This document shows, one piece after another, positions 23,850-34,480 of a stretch of 64,000 nucleotides of DNA. The first letter of the stretch is position 1, and the number at the start of each line of letters is the position of its first letter. Below the pieces are notes generated by a model. The model had not been told where the DNA came from, searched no databases, and worked only from the letters and a program-made list of their open reading frames with translations. The stretch covers positions 25,450,127-25,514,126 of the forward strand of contig NC_058495.1 in the NCBI RefSeq assembly GCF_020382885.2, in the 5' to 3' direction. Source of the stretch: Scatophagus argus (lineage: Eukaryota > Chordata > Actinopteri > Scatophagidae). Both the position numbers and the translations under genes were made by a program.

Positions 23850-24250
23850 GCTCTCCTGCCTCTCGCTCTCTGTTTTACTCTCCATCTATTTATCCCTCTT
23901 TTTTCCTCTGTTTCACTTCTCTTACTTACTTTTTACACCTTCTCATCCTCTGCTCACTCAAGTCCTTCCTATTTGTTTCCCTCGGCTTTTCGTCCGTGAT
24001 TTGTCCCATCCGACTCCTTTGTTATGTTTATGTGCTTACTTCAATTTGGGTGTTTTTGCTTCCTTTCTCCTTTTACTTCACTTTCTTGTGCCACTTCCTA
24101 CACCTCTTCCTGTATCACTCCACCCTCTGGTTTATTTTGCCCTCCCTGTATAGCCAATCCTCCTTTCTTCTTCCTCTCTAAATGTATTCAGCACTCATCC
24201 CTTCTTCTCTCCTCTTCTTCCCCTCACTCTCTAATCCCTCTCAATTTTCT
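23850..24250 (+). repeat. Polypyrimidine tract
   Basis: CT-rich for about 400 bp. Long Ser/Leu/Phe-rich frames here reflect composition, not a gene. Confidence 0.75.
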
Positions 24251-24675
24251 TCCTCTTTGGTGTATGTAAATTTTGCCTAAAAGCTCGGCACTTTAACAGC
24301 ACTGGCTGCCGGGTTCTGAATATTTGATAAAGGATAAATCCCACTTTTCAGGCTAAAAAAACTTTACAGTTTACTATGAATGGTAAGAAAAAAAATAAAT
24401 GAATAAATGTGTGACTTTCTTGCAGAAACATATGGTTCAGATTGGAATGGAACAGCCTTGTAGTAACATTGGAGCAAATTAAAAATGACTGCTGGTTTTA
24501 GACGGTCAAAGGTCAAGGATAAGAATCAGTATTAATCAGTTTGTTAAGATATGCACGTTTGCCTGAAACAGCAACATGTGGCTAACAGGGCAGTAAATGA
24601 TTGTTTCCTTCATAAGATTCTGTCCTGCCACTGCAAGTCTTGCAAAGTTCATTTGAAAGAATTCTTTTTCATTGC

Positions 24676-24986
24676 AGTAACTTCATTAGGATGAGGAGCT
24701 CTGTCACCCGGGAGGAGCTTGGAGTAGAGCCGCTGCTCCTCCACATCGAAAGGAGCCAGTTGAGGTGGCTCGGGCATTTGTTTCGAATGCCCCCTGGACG
24801 CCTTTCCTGGGGAGGTGTTCCGGACATGCCCCACCAGGAGGAGGCCCCCGAGCCTGAGCCGAGCTGGAGAAAGTGTCTGGGGACAGGGAAGTCTGGGCAT
24901 CCCTGCTCAAGCTGCTGCCCCTGCGACCCGGTCCCAGATGAAGCGGAAGAAGATGGATGGATGGATGGATGGATGTAGTAACTTCA
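24676..24986 (+). mobile_element. 5'-truncated Rex3 LINE copy with target-site duplication
   Basis: The element (24686-24976) is flanked by AGTAACTTCA at 24676-24685 and 24977-24986. It closely matches the 3' end of the intact Rex3, including the codons for [20 protein letters not shown], and ends in a (GGAT)n tail. About 70 bp is missing near 24845-24860 relative to the intact copy, which breaks the frame. Confidence 0.9.
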
Positions 24987-25084
24987 ACCACAAGCAAATT
25001 AACTGCCAAGAGCAGGGTGTTAAATGACCTAAAATTAGTCTTTTAGTTAGTGTAGTAGTTGTTTGAAGACAACAATTCGAGTCA

Positions 25085-25135
25085 GGAGGCTTAAGTGTGA
25101 ACCACTGAGCCACTGTGCCAGCTGACATCAGGTAG
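25085..25135 (-). repeat. tRNA-derived SINE head fragment
   Basis: On the minus strand the A-box-like GGCACAGTGGCTCAGTGGTT is followed by a weak B-box-like region. The body of the SINE is absent or unrecognisable. Confidence 0.45.
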
Positions 25136-26734
25136 GGGTCTCTGTATTGTAATCCTGGTCATGTCAACCATGAGTTCACCACTTTGGTTCAGGCTGAAAC
25201 AGAAACCACTGGATTGCAAACATGTCAAACATTATACCTGCTAAACATCAGCTTTGTCACTGCCCGATCCGCACCAGAAACCTGATCTGTTCCACGCATG
25301 TGGTTGGGGATTGGTAAGGACTAGAGTTACCCATCAGTCGCGAGTTGGGCAGCAGGCATGAATCACATGAGGATGGACATGATGATGCATGTTAGCATTG
25401 TCACTGACAGCATGTTGGAGAAGCATGCCCTAAAGCACCTCTTTGTCTCAGTGTCAAAGTATCTCTTCTGATGACACTTGACTTACTTTGTCTGTCCTTT
25501 TGTCTTGAGGTGTCCACATAATTTTGTCTGCGCCTGGCACATACAGTATGTAATTACTGCTGTAAACCAGCCTAAAATGTGTACATACTGGAGGATGTGT
25601 ATCAGGCCTCCTTCACAAGGCAAGTGACACAGAAGAACGTCAGATAATCCACTCAGCTTTTATATGAAATTGCTGAAATCCTGACGTAATGATAAAGCCA
25701 TTTGTTCAGAGGTTTGGACACCGATGCAGACACACACACACACATTTGAAGGATTTGACCCGTGACGTGTGCAGGTACAGCTACAGGACAATCTTTCCAA
25801 CTGCCCAAACGGCCTTGCCACGATGATGAAAGTAGGAGGAATAAATTCCTCCCACTTCACTTCCCTCCTCCTGCTTTTCAATTTCTCTCTCTGTGGGCTC
25901 GTACAACAAAGACAAGAATATGAAGAATATTAGCTCTCACTGTTGTCAGGTCTCTCCAATGCGCTTCGCTGCAGATTCACACAGGGAGAATGATTCTTCT
26001 CTCTGTCTTCCTGCATCCTGCATTAGTCTTCGCTGTGGCCTGGCAAAAGAAAAATGGCTGCTGAGGACTGCTCTCAGTTTTTCTCCTCCTGTCTTTCTGT
26101 CTTGTCCACTAGTTATTTATTCTCTTTTTATTTCTTCAAGGATCCTTTAGAGGACAAATAATGTTTGTTTGACTGTAGCAGAGTTTATATTTAAATACTT
26201 TTGCAAATCATGGCTCAGCTGTTGTGGTGAAAGTGATGACCGTGAATGCTCACTGAAGAAGAAGTTAAAATCTAAATCATCAGTGTTGAAACAAAACAAA
26301 GACTGAGGCAAACTGACGTGGCCTAAGCTCTCGCCAAACGATGCCTCTTTCTACAAAATGCTGTTACACCTCTTTATAGAACTCGGGATTGTTTCATTAG
26401 CTGATAATTTAGTGCATTAACTAATGATGTCATCCGACCATCATAGCATTAAATGTGTTTTAAAAATGATCTGCTGTTCTCTCTGTTTAGCTCTTTGACA
26501 TTAAAGCATTATTTAAACTGGAACTGTTGGAAACACTAAGGTCAGATTGTGCAGACAGTTTGAGGTCATCTTGTGGTCATTCAGAGCCACAAAGTGCAGC
26601 GTTATTACAGCTTCTGTGCCGGACAGCTAAAACACATTGGTGATCTGCGTGCTAGAGTCTTGCTAGCCAGCAGGTTGAAGGTCTTCTGAAAGATGATCTG
26701 CACTGGACTGCAGGATGGCCTGAAATCTGAATGA

Positions 26735-26845
26735 CCCACCTGATGTTTGATGCTTGATTTCTATGTATTTGAATTTGTACTTGAGCCTTGCATAACCCTT
26801 TTCATTGTGCTCGTGTAATGACAATAAAGTCTCTTGAATCTTTAG
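26735..26845 (+). repeat. LINE-like 3' tail remnant
   Basis: The sequence TTTTCATTGTGCTCGTGTAA followed by TGACAATAAAGTCTCTTGAA is a common teleost non-LTR retrotransposon terminus. No coding part is preserved. Confidence 0.5.
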
Positions 26846-27171
26846 AAAAATGTATCTTTGTTTCAGCTTTAGTCTGTCTTTTATGAGAAGAGGTGATGAA
26901 AACTTCCTGCACCTTTTCTATCCCCATTTTCTTTGTGTCCCCTCCCCCCCAACTTATTTTTTTTTCATATGTCTCCATCCCTCTTTTTCCAGTTCCTCTG
27001 ATCTGCAGGGAGACGAGTGATCCGACGAAGTACTTTCTCTCTCACACTGTTTCACAGTTGGATTACACAGAAAAATGTGCTAAAGGAATATTCTTTGTTT
27101 CTGCGTATGTGTGGTACCTCTCTCTGTGATACTGCTGTGCAGAATCAAAAGTTGCTGTCTGCATACTCAGC

Positions 27172-27173
<2 letters not shown>

Positions 27174-27212
<39 letters not shown>
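27174..27212. repeat. (TG)n microsatellite
   Basis: About 19 TG units. Confidence 0.97.
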
Positions 27213-27214
<2 letters not shown>

Positions 27215-27294
27215 CCCATCCTTCCCTTTAAATGACATCTCAGAGACGGGCCCTAGGATGAGAATTGGAACCAGGTTATTCATTCGTTTCAGAG

Positions 27295-27560
27295 GACTGG
27301 GATTGTGGGGAAGGAAAAAAAAGGGCGGGGAAGAGAAGAAGATGCTGAAATAGGAAGAAGATGGAGAAAATGAAGGGAACAAAAGTGGTTAAGTCGGGAT
27401 GTGGTTGGAAAACAAGGCAAAGAGGAGGGAAGAAAGGGAAATGGAAATGGGGAGATGGAGTGGAAATCAAAGCTAAAGGCGGGTGGGAAAGGTGGCGAGA
27501 ACATGGACGACATGCAGGAAGGAAGACTTCGAAAGACTTAAAAAGAAATGAGTGAAAAGT
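27295..27560 (+). repeat. Polypurine-rich tract
   Basis: GA-rich for about 260 bp. Frames on both strands are low-complexity. Confidence 0.7.
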
Positions 27561-28137
27561 GACAAGTTAAAAGAATCAGGGGTTCATTCATCCAAGATGC
27601 CTAAAACATTTTCTTCGATTCTGTCTGTTTTTTCATCCCAGTATCAATTTCCTCATTCAGAGTCTCATACTTGTCTACTAGCTGCCTGTAAGACATTTTT
27701 GCATGTGTACAGGAAAGGTAAGGTGTCAGGTATTCGTTAAATGAGCGTGGTTTAATAAACCTTAATCTTTTACTTATTTAGTGTACCACCTTTGTGAGCT
27801 CACAAAGTGACACAAATCAAACACACCTGAGTTGTCAGCTAAACCAAAAGATGCATATGCTCACGATGGATCCTCCACTGATGATTTCCTCCTTTGAGAC
27901 ATGGCTTTGAATTTTCACCTTCAGTGAGGTGTGTAAGGCTCTTCTGCAGTTTTCTGTCACAGCTGGGACTGCAGAGCCTCTTTCAGCTCAAAATCTTTGA
28001 AAACTGAGGCTGAGTGGACTGGCTAAAATATAACCTGAGAAAACATCAGTGTTTTTTTATCACACAGCTCACCTTTGTTTGAATATATTTAGTGACTGGT
28101 CCACTGTAACGGGACAGTAAATGGTCAGGCTGTTGTT
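27561..28137. other. Non-coding region
   Basis: No gene recognised. Confidence 0.4.
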
Positions 28138-28518
28138 CCACAACATGTTGGAGTGTTTCTGTGGGAATTTGTGCCCATTCATGCAGCAGAGCATTTGTGA
28201 GGTCACACACTGATGTTGGACCAAAAGGCCTGGCTCACAATCTCCGTTCCAGTTCATCCCAAAGGTGTTGGATGGGGTTGAGGTCAGGGCTCTGTGTGGG
28301 CCAGTCAAGTTCTTCCACACCAAACTCATCCAACCATGTCTTTATGGAGCTTTGCTTTGTGCACTGGGGCACAGTCATGCTGGAATAGAAAAGGGCCTTC
28401 AACAAACTGTTGCCACAAAGTTGGAAGCATAGCATTGTCCAAAATGTCTTGGTATGCTGAAGCATTAAGATTTCCCTTCACTGGAAGTCAGGGGCCGAGA
28501 ACAACCCCTGAAAAAGAG
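28138..28518 (-). mobile_element. Tc1-like transposon fragment without termini (family A copy 3)
   Basis: It is almost identical to 17788-18168 of copy 1 (I count very few differences, for example CAGTAGAG/CAGCAGAG), but both terminal inverted repeats are missing. It breaks off after CAACCCCTGAAAAAGAG. The minus strand retains the LDEFGVEELDWPTQSPDLNP frame. Confidence 0.85.
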
Positions 28519-29735
28519 TCACATAAAGAGGTGTGTGTCTGTGTACAAAACATTTATGCTCATTTACGCTTTATTTATGCTCATATAAAAATATGTATCT
28601 TAAAGTACTATAGGAGAGAACACACACACAAAGCAATATTGCACATGAAAAGTTACTCGATAACTCAGCAGTAATCACTTCCACTGAAGCTGTGCGTTGT
28701 TTCCTGCTGTCCAAACTGATTCTGCCGCTCTGTTATTTATCAGCTGTTTAACAGCCTCAATACTCGGCCTATGCTGGCAGGAAATAGAGACGGACAGAAC
28801 TGCAAATTATACACGGGGGAGTTTAACCACATTATCAGACATGACTTATAGAGACCTCCAAGTCTTGTGTTGACCAGAAAGGAAGAGTTACATGGAGGGA
28901 GGAGAGGGATCCTTTAGCATCACTTTGGGTACCAAATGTGAAATGTATGACATGTAAACAGGAATAAGTTTACAATCTTAAGTAACAACAATTGGGTAAG
29001 ATTATATTTTAACAAGAAAAAAAAAATCAAGATAAGTACCTGTTACCAAAGACACACCATGCAGTAGTAATGAATTTAAAAAATGTTGAACAGTTAAACT
29101 GTAAAATGTTTGAGACGGAAACCAGCTGCAGACATTTTACTGATGTATTACCAGCACAGAGATCACATCAAGACAAAGCAAACACTGTCATTCATAAACG
29201 CCTGATGTGAGAGCTCATCCATCAGCCTTGTCACCGAACGCGTCCGTCCGATTCGCTCTGTGGCGCTGCAGGTAATGACCTGTTTCTGTCGTTTCACTGC
29301 CCAAACTACCACAGGCAAACAGATGATATTTTAGATATTTTATTTTGCCATTATACCCTATCTATTAACACACATACATATTTTACATGAATAAAATGCT
29401 AAAACACTTTTATAGTATAAAAATCAATAAACAGCTTCTTGTCTTTGCACCACTTCACTTTATCTTGGTACTTATATAACATAGCATGGACATTTGTGAC
29501 ATTAAATATTAGTTGTTCTAAAGATCTTCCTCAGTGCTGTTTTATTCATCACACAGCATGCTAATCTCTTCCTTATTTACCTGTGAGACCTTATTTTAAA
29601 ACCTTTTTCTTCCCCTCCTCCTGACACTCCCTCTCTTCACAGATCATTAAAGGTAAGGGTGGATGGAAGGAAGGACTGGTAGACAGACAGGTGGAAGGAC
29701 GAGGAAAGACAAACATAAACACACCAGTGAACACA

Positions 29736-29768
29736 CCTCCTCCTCCTCCTCCTCCTCCACCTCCTCCT
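29736..29768. repeat. (CCT)n trinucleotide repeat
   Basis: About ten CCT units with one interruption, 45 bp before a (TG)n tract. Confidence 0.9.
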
Positions 29769-29811
29769 GCTGCGTATCGGGTCTATGAGACAGCAGGTGG
29801 GATCTTTATCT

Positions 29812-29839
29812 TGTGTGTGTGTGTGTGTGTGTGTGTGTG
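29812..29839. repeat. (TG)n microsatellite
   Basis: About 14 units. Confidence 0.95.
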
Positions 29840-31444
29840 AAGGTATGTTTTCATGTGTATTTTCTGTGCACATGGATTTGCTGAAGGAACTCAAGATGTG
29901 ACTTGTGTGTGATTGTGGAGTAGTTCATCCATTTTCTGATTCACGACCACTTTGGTTTGTGTGGTTTAAAAAAGAATAAATGAGCCATCACACGGACAAC
30001 ATAAAGACAAATTGTGTAACCTTAAACTTTAACAGTCTCAGTCTTAAAATACAGGATCGCGAAGCAGAGGATTCACGTATGGTTTCTTGACTCTTTCATA
30101 TGCAGTAAGTGTTGTCTCTTCTAGAGTTTATGTAACTTCAGTCCATCCTAACAAGGATGAAAGGAAAGTGACCACGTTAAGCTAATTGTAAATTACTGCT
30201 TCATGTTTATACATTTTTCAGTTCCCAGGGAGCACTACAGAACCTCTTTCTTTTGCAATTTGAGTCCTCTCACGTGTGAAAGTGTCATCAATTAAAAACT
30301 GTCCTTTTACAAGTGCACAAAGCTCTGGAGAGCATTTCAGTGCAATCCTGTCAGTCACCATATGGGTGAATTTTTTCTCATATTAGAAGAAAACTTTTAA
30401 AACCTGTTTCAAAAACAGCCCACACATCATATGCTCTCCGATAAAAGAAGGCCGTCTCAGAAAATGGCAGCTCTATCTCCAAGTCTCTGACTATAAATCT
30501 TGTGAAGTCCACATGCTGATAACCAAAGAGCCCTGATTCAGCACTGTGCTCTGAAAAAATGCTCCTTCGAGACATATCTACACAAATCTTCAGGTTTCAT
30601 ATTATATTGACTGTCTGCGTTCAGACTTTTCTCCAAGCAGGTTTTACTGCTGTGACTGGCAGGTGTGTATCTGATTAGACCATGACACACATTTATCCTT
30701 TCAAGAGCTTTGAGCCAAGAGCCTAAAAAAATGTTTAAAACCGCCTTATTAAACTCTGAAGTTCTGCTTGATGATGGTGATAATAATATTATTTGTATGA
30801 TTAGTGATGAGTTGATACGTCTACAGCTTGTGACTGTGGAATAAGATAAGAACCTTATCTCTTCCTGCCTTCTTTCTCCTCTTCCTTCCTCTAAACAGAA
30901 ATTCTCATGACATGATCTTTTACCTCAACAGTAGAGGGAACCAGGCCTTAGTTTAAACAGGCTTATATTAGAGACAAGACTTTATTCCTCATCGTGGTGA
31001 CTGATTATTGTTCTTGATTATTGATTATTATATTGATTATTATTGAATATTTCCCAACACTAATCATCCCTGCAAGTAGAACTAAAACCACATGGGTAGG
31101 TGGAGGAAAAGATCACAGTCTGGGTAACTTGTGTATGTCTGCAATACGCATGCACCGAAGTGTGTTATCAAAGTTAAAATAAGTCAAAGTTAACTTTTGA
31201 TAACGACCACTAGAGGACGCCACATAACAATATATGTGTCACAGTCGGAGCTGCTCCTTCACTGGCTTCCTCTGGGCTCCTCCTGTGTGTGGGCGGGGTT
31301 TCCCTCCTATGCTGGCTCCCGGCGCTGCTCTTGCTGCACACCTGCCCTGCATCAGCGCCGTTAGCCTAGCCCTGTTCCCAGGGTTTTCTTCAGCCAATCA
31401 GCTCATTTCTAGTCCTCCTGTTTCATCACCTTATACAACACACC

Positions 31445-31695
31445 TAAGGAAAAATCACTTTATTGACAGTATATATATTTTTACATACGCACATTGAATT
31501 CATCTTCTGCATTTGACCCATCCTTAGCTGAACACACACATGCAACACCCGGCAAATCACATGCAGTGAAACACACATAGGAGCAGTGGGCAGCATCAAG
31601 CGCTCGGGGAGCATATTGGGGGGTTAAGTGCCTTGCTCAAGTGCACACCATCCTGCCCGTCTGGTAGGGGAATCGAACTTCTAGGCCACGGCTGC
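31445..31695 (+). repeat. Dispersed teleost retroelement fragment
   Basis: Starts with CACTTTATTGACAGTATATA, continues with CTTCTGCATTTGACCCATCC and AGGAGCAGTGGGCAGC, and ends with CCTTGCTCAAGTGCACACC and GGGGAATCGAACTTCTAGGC. This order is typical of a fish interspersed repeat with a SINE/LINE-like structure; family not assigned. Confidence 0.6.
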
Positions 31696-32540
31696 CATCA
31701 TGTCTCCACCTGACCTCATCCCCTTGTCAGTTTAGTTTGTGTCTCAGCCAGGATGGAGTTGCGTCTTTGTCAAGCCGCCTGCTCAGTTTGCCTGTTCCTG
31801 TGTCTCAGTTTTTATTTTATCCAATCTGCCTGCTGTCTCCTGCATTTGGTTGCACATGCTCCGCTAACTTTCTGACAAAATGTTAATATGTTAAGCTGGT
31901 TGCACAAACAATAAGTAAGGCAACAGCAGCTCAAAGGGCACAGCTCTTCTCATTACAGGAAGGCATAAGAATGCAGTATAGAGAAAGCACTGAGCTTCAC
32001 TGACAGTACCTTAACACTGATTAAAAGGACAAGATGTGCGCACAAATAGAATTAATTAGCATATGAAAAGAGTGTTTCTGTTAATATACAGGATAAAAAA
32101 AAAGACCAGAATACATGAAATCACAGTTGTTGTCCTGTGGAAAATATGCCGAACTGACACAAGTGAGGCATTAAAGCAAAGCTGATTAAACCCCCTCAGT
32201 TGTTTTACCCATTGAGTCTGCATTTGTTTGATTGTTATTTGATTAAATTTGAATTTATATCCACCCTTGTGCCTTTCTTTTTTTCTTCATCTTTCTATTT
32301 TATTTCATCTCTCTTTTCCTTTTGTTCAAATCCTCCTACATCCCTTGTTTTGTTGCCTTATCTCTTCTATTTCAACGTTAAAGGTTATTGTTATTGTCCC
32401 ACTGGAAGAAGTTTGTTATGCAGCAATGCTTCACATAGTGACAGAATACAGGACAACATCAACAGCAACCTAATCGACAATAAGTCACATAACCAGTTCA
32501 GGGAAAAGGAAATTCAAACACAGTATAAATACTTTTTTTT
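31696..32540. other. Non-coding region
   Basis: No gene recognised; T-rich around 32200-32380. Confidence 0.4.
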
Positions 32541-32544
32541 ACAA

Positions 32545-32945
32545 GGATAGAAAGTTTTTCATTGTCATCACAACCATGTACAGAGAGTTGGAACTCTCCT
32601 CAGGATGTTGCTACATAAAGGAATATATATTCTGAGTATAAGAAAATGAAAATAAAAAATAAAAAGTGGGAAAAAAGAAAAAGCGATGCTGTGCAAATAC
32701 GGAATACAACATAGCAATAAAGAAAAGCAGCAACAGTATAGACAAGACGATGAACACAGTATGGTACAGTAAAATACAATACAAGTACAAACAATACAAA
32801 TGGACAATAGACAATAGTGTGGAGTGAACCGTACGATGCTAAAGCGACTGTATGCTTAAATAAAGTGATGCTGAGAAGAACAAGTTGACAGTATGGGAGT
32901 TAAAGTGAGTGGTTTTAGATTGTGTGTGTGTAGAGAGTGTGTGTT
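32545..32945 (-). repeat. Probable 3' region of an L2-like LINE
   Basis: The segment AAGTTTTTCATTGTCATCAC with ACTCTCCTCAGGATGTTGC resembles the terminal part of fish non-LTR elements that run on the minus strand, consistent with the reverse transcriptase relic just to the right. AT-rich and decayed. Confidence 0.4.
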
Positions 32946-32949
32946 TAGA

Positions 32950-33160
32950 AGGTGTTGAGGAATGACTGTGTTAAATGCTGCAACTGAAGTCAAGCAACAG
33001 CATTCGAACATATGTGTCCTCACTGTTCATATGGGTAAGGGCCCAATGGAGGGTGGTGGCAATGGCATCATCTGTGGAGCGGTTGGGACGAGGTTTGGGG
33101 ACCTGGTCTATGCAGCAAGCTGAGGTCACAGAGCTTCTCCAGCAGATCATCATGCAGGGG
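32950..33160 (-). mobile_element. L2-like LINE reverse transcriptase relic
   Basis: The minus strand encodes the RT-type segment [20 protein letters not shown] followed by [12 protein letters not shown], which corresponds to the region around RT motif A in L2/Rex1-like non-LTR elements (NRSTEDAI...YVRMLFIDFSSAFN). Only about 60 residues remain open; the downstream catalytic motifs are absent. Confidence 0.7.
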
Positions 33161-33450
33161 GCATTTAGTGTATCAGTGTCTGGTGGTTGAAGACATGGAC
33201 ATCATTGGTGGTCACCAATGCATGTGAGGAAGTCATCACAAGACCAAAACAGCACCATTTCATGTCCGGAGTGACCACTGCATGCGACTGCCATGCCGGC
33301 ATCTTGACTATTTATTGTGCCTCTCCCTTATACTCCCTGACAGTCCCCTCCCAGGCCTCTCTTTGTCTCTTTGTTCTAAGAAAACACCATGCAGGCAACC
33401 AGTCAACCTGCAGGGTGGTAACATATTACTATATTCGCCAGGTCTCAGTG

Positions 33451-33484
<34 letters not shown>

Positions 33485-34480
33485 GTAAGCCTCAAGGGTA
33501 GTGGTGATAATACAAGGCAAACAGCGTCCATTATTGCCATATAAAAACCTTGTGAGATATGGGAGGGAACACATGCTGGCTTCATGTTGGGCTGTTATAT
33601 GACTTTACACACACACACACACATACACACTAAAAAAGTCATTTTCCCTCTAACACAGCTTCTTCCATTTACACAGGCACACACATTCCCACACATTTGC
33701 ATCACGCTGTGCTTTTGTATAAAACATAAACACACAATTACTGCCAGGCCTCCTGGTGTTGCTTGTATTTGTCGCATTTCCTCTCTGAACTGCAGCGTGC
33801 TGCACCACGTCCAAAATCTAATGAACACAGACATGCACAGCAGTAGGTGATGTGTTTCATATTTGTCAATAGCTATTACTGTGCAATTAGTCCACACAGA
33901 AGCTGAGTTCAGTTGTATTTTGACATAACAGAATGCTTTTGTCTCGGTTCATTTTGGACATTTCAGCTCACAAAAAAATCAATACATTTTAATATGAAAG
34001 TTAAATGTCTGTTAGGTTATTATGATTCTCGCCTGTCCGACCAGCAGACCAGCTGAGTAAATTTGGTAATGACACTTGACTAATCAGCAACTAAAACTCT
34101 TACCCCCAACAGATTAAGACCCTGTCAGTTACTATTAAGTTGTGATTACAGTCAACACGTTCTCGTCCCCAGGTTGTCCAACACTGACGCTTAATTGTCA
34201 CACCCATCGGCATCCCATCCAGATGTACGAGGTTCCCTTTGGAGTCTCATCCTGGACCTTCAGCTCTGTTTGTCACTCTCTGTAGGGAGTCAGGTTGAGC
34301 AGCTGCTCTGATTGCCTCATGTGGATGCTGATGGCTTACTTAGTTTAAAGCCTGGTGTGTTAAAGCCAGATGCTAAAGGGCAGCATCTACGCTTGAATGA
34401 GACACGAAATGTCGATATTTGTCACCCTGTGAATGAGACCTGGCAATCACAATCACAGCTGTTGCGATTTTAAAATTACA
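33161..34480. other. Non-coding region
   Basis: Contains a (TG)n tract at 33453-33483 and a short CA run at 33608-33625. No gene recognised. Confidence 0.4.
33453..33483. repeat. (TG)n microsatellite
   Basis: About 15 units. Confidence 0.95.

Larger units (their letters stand above)
24987..27173. other. Non-coding region with repeat fragments
   Basis: No gene. A SINE-head fragment lies at 25085-25135, a short CA run at 25730-25744 and a LINE-like 3' tail at 26735-26845. Confidence 0.4.
28519..31444. other. Non-coding region
   Basis: No host exon recognised. It contains a (TCC)n tract at 29736-29768 and a (TG)n tract at 29812-29839. A GC-richer patch at 31240-31390 has no gene signature. 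Confidence 0.4.

Noticed and set aside
23828..24269. Three overlapping hydrophobic frames resembling membrane proteins
   Set aside because: CT-rich composition yields Leu/Ser/Phe codons in every register; no family match.
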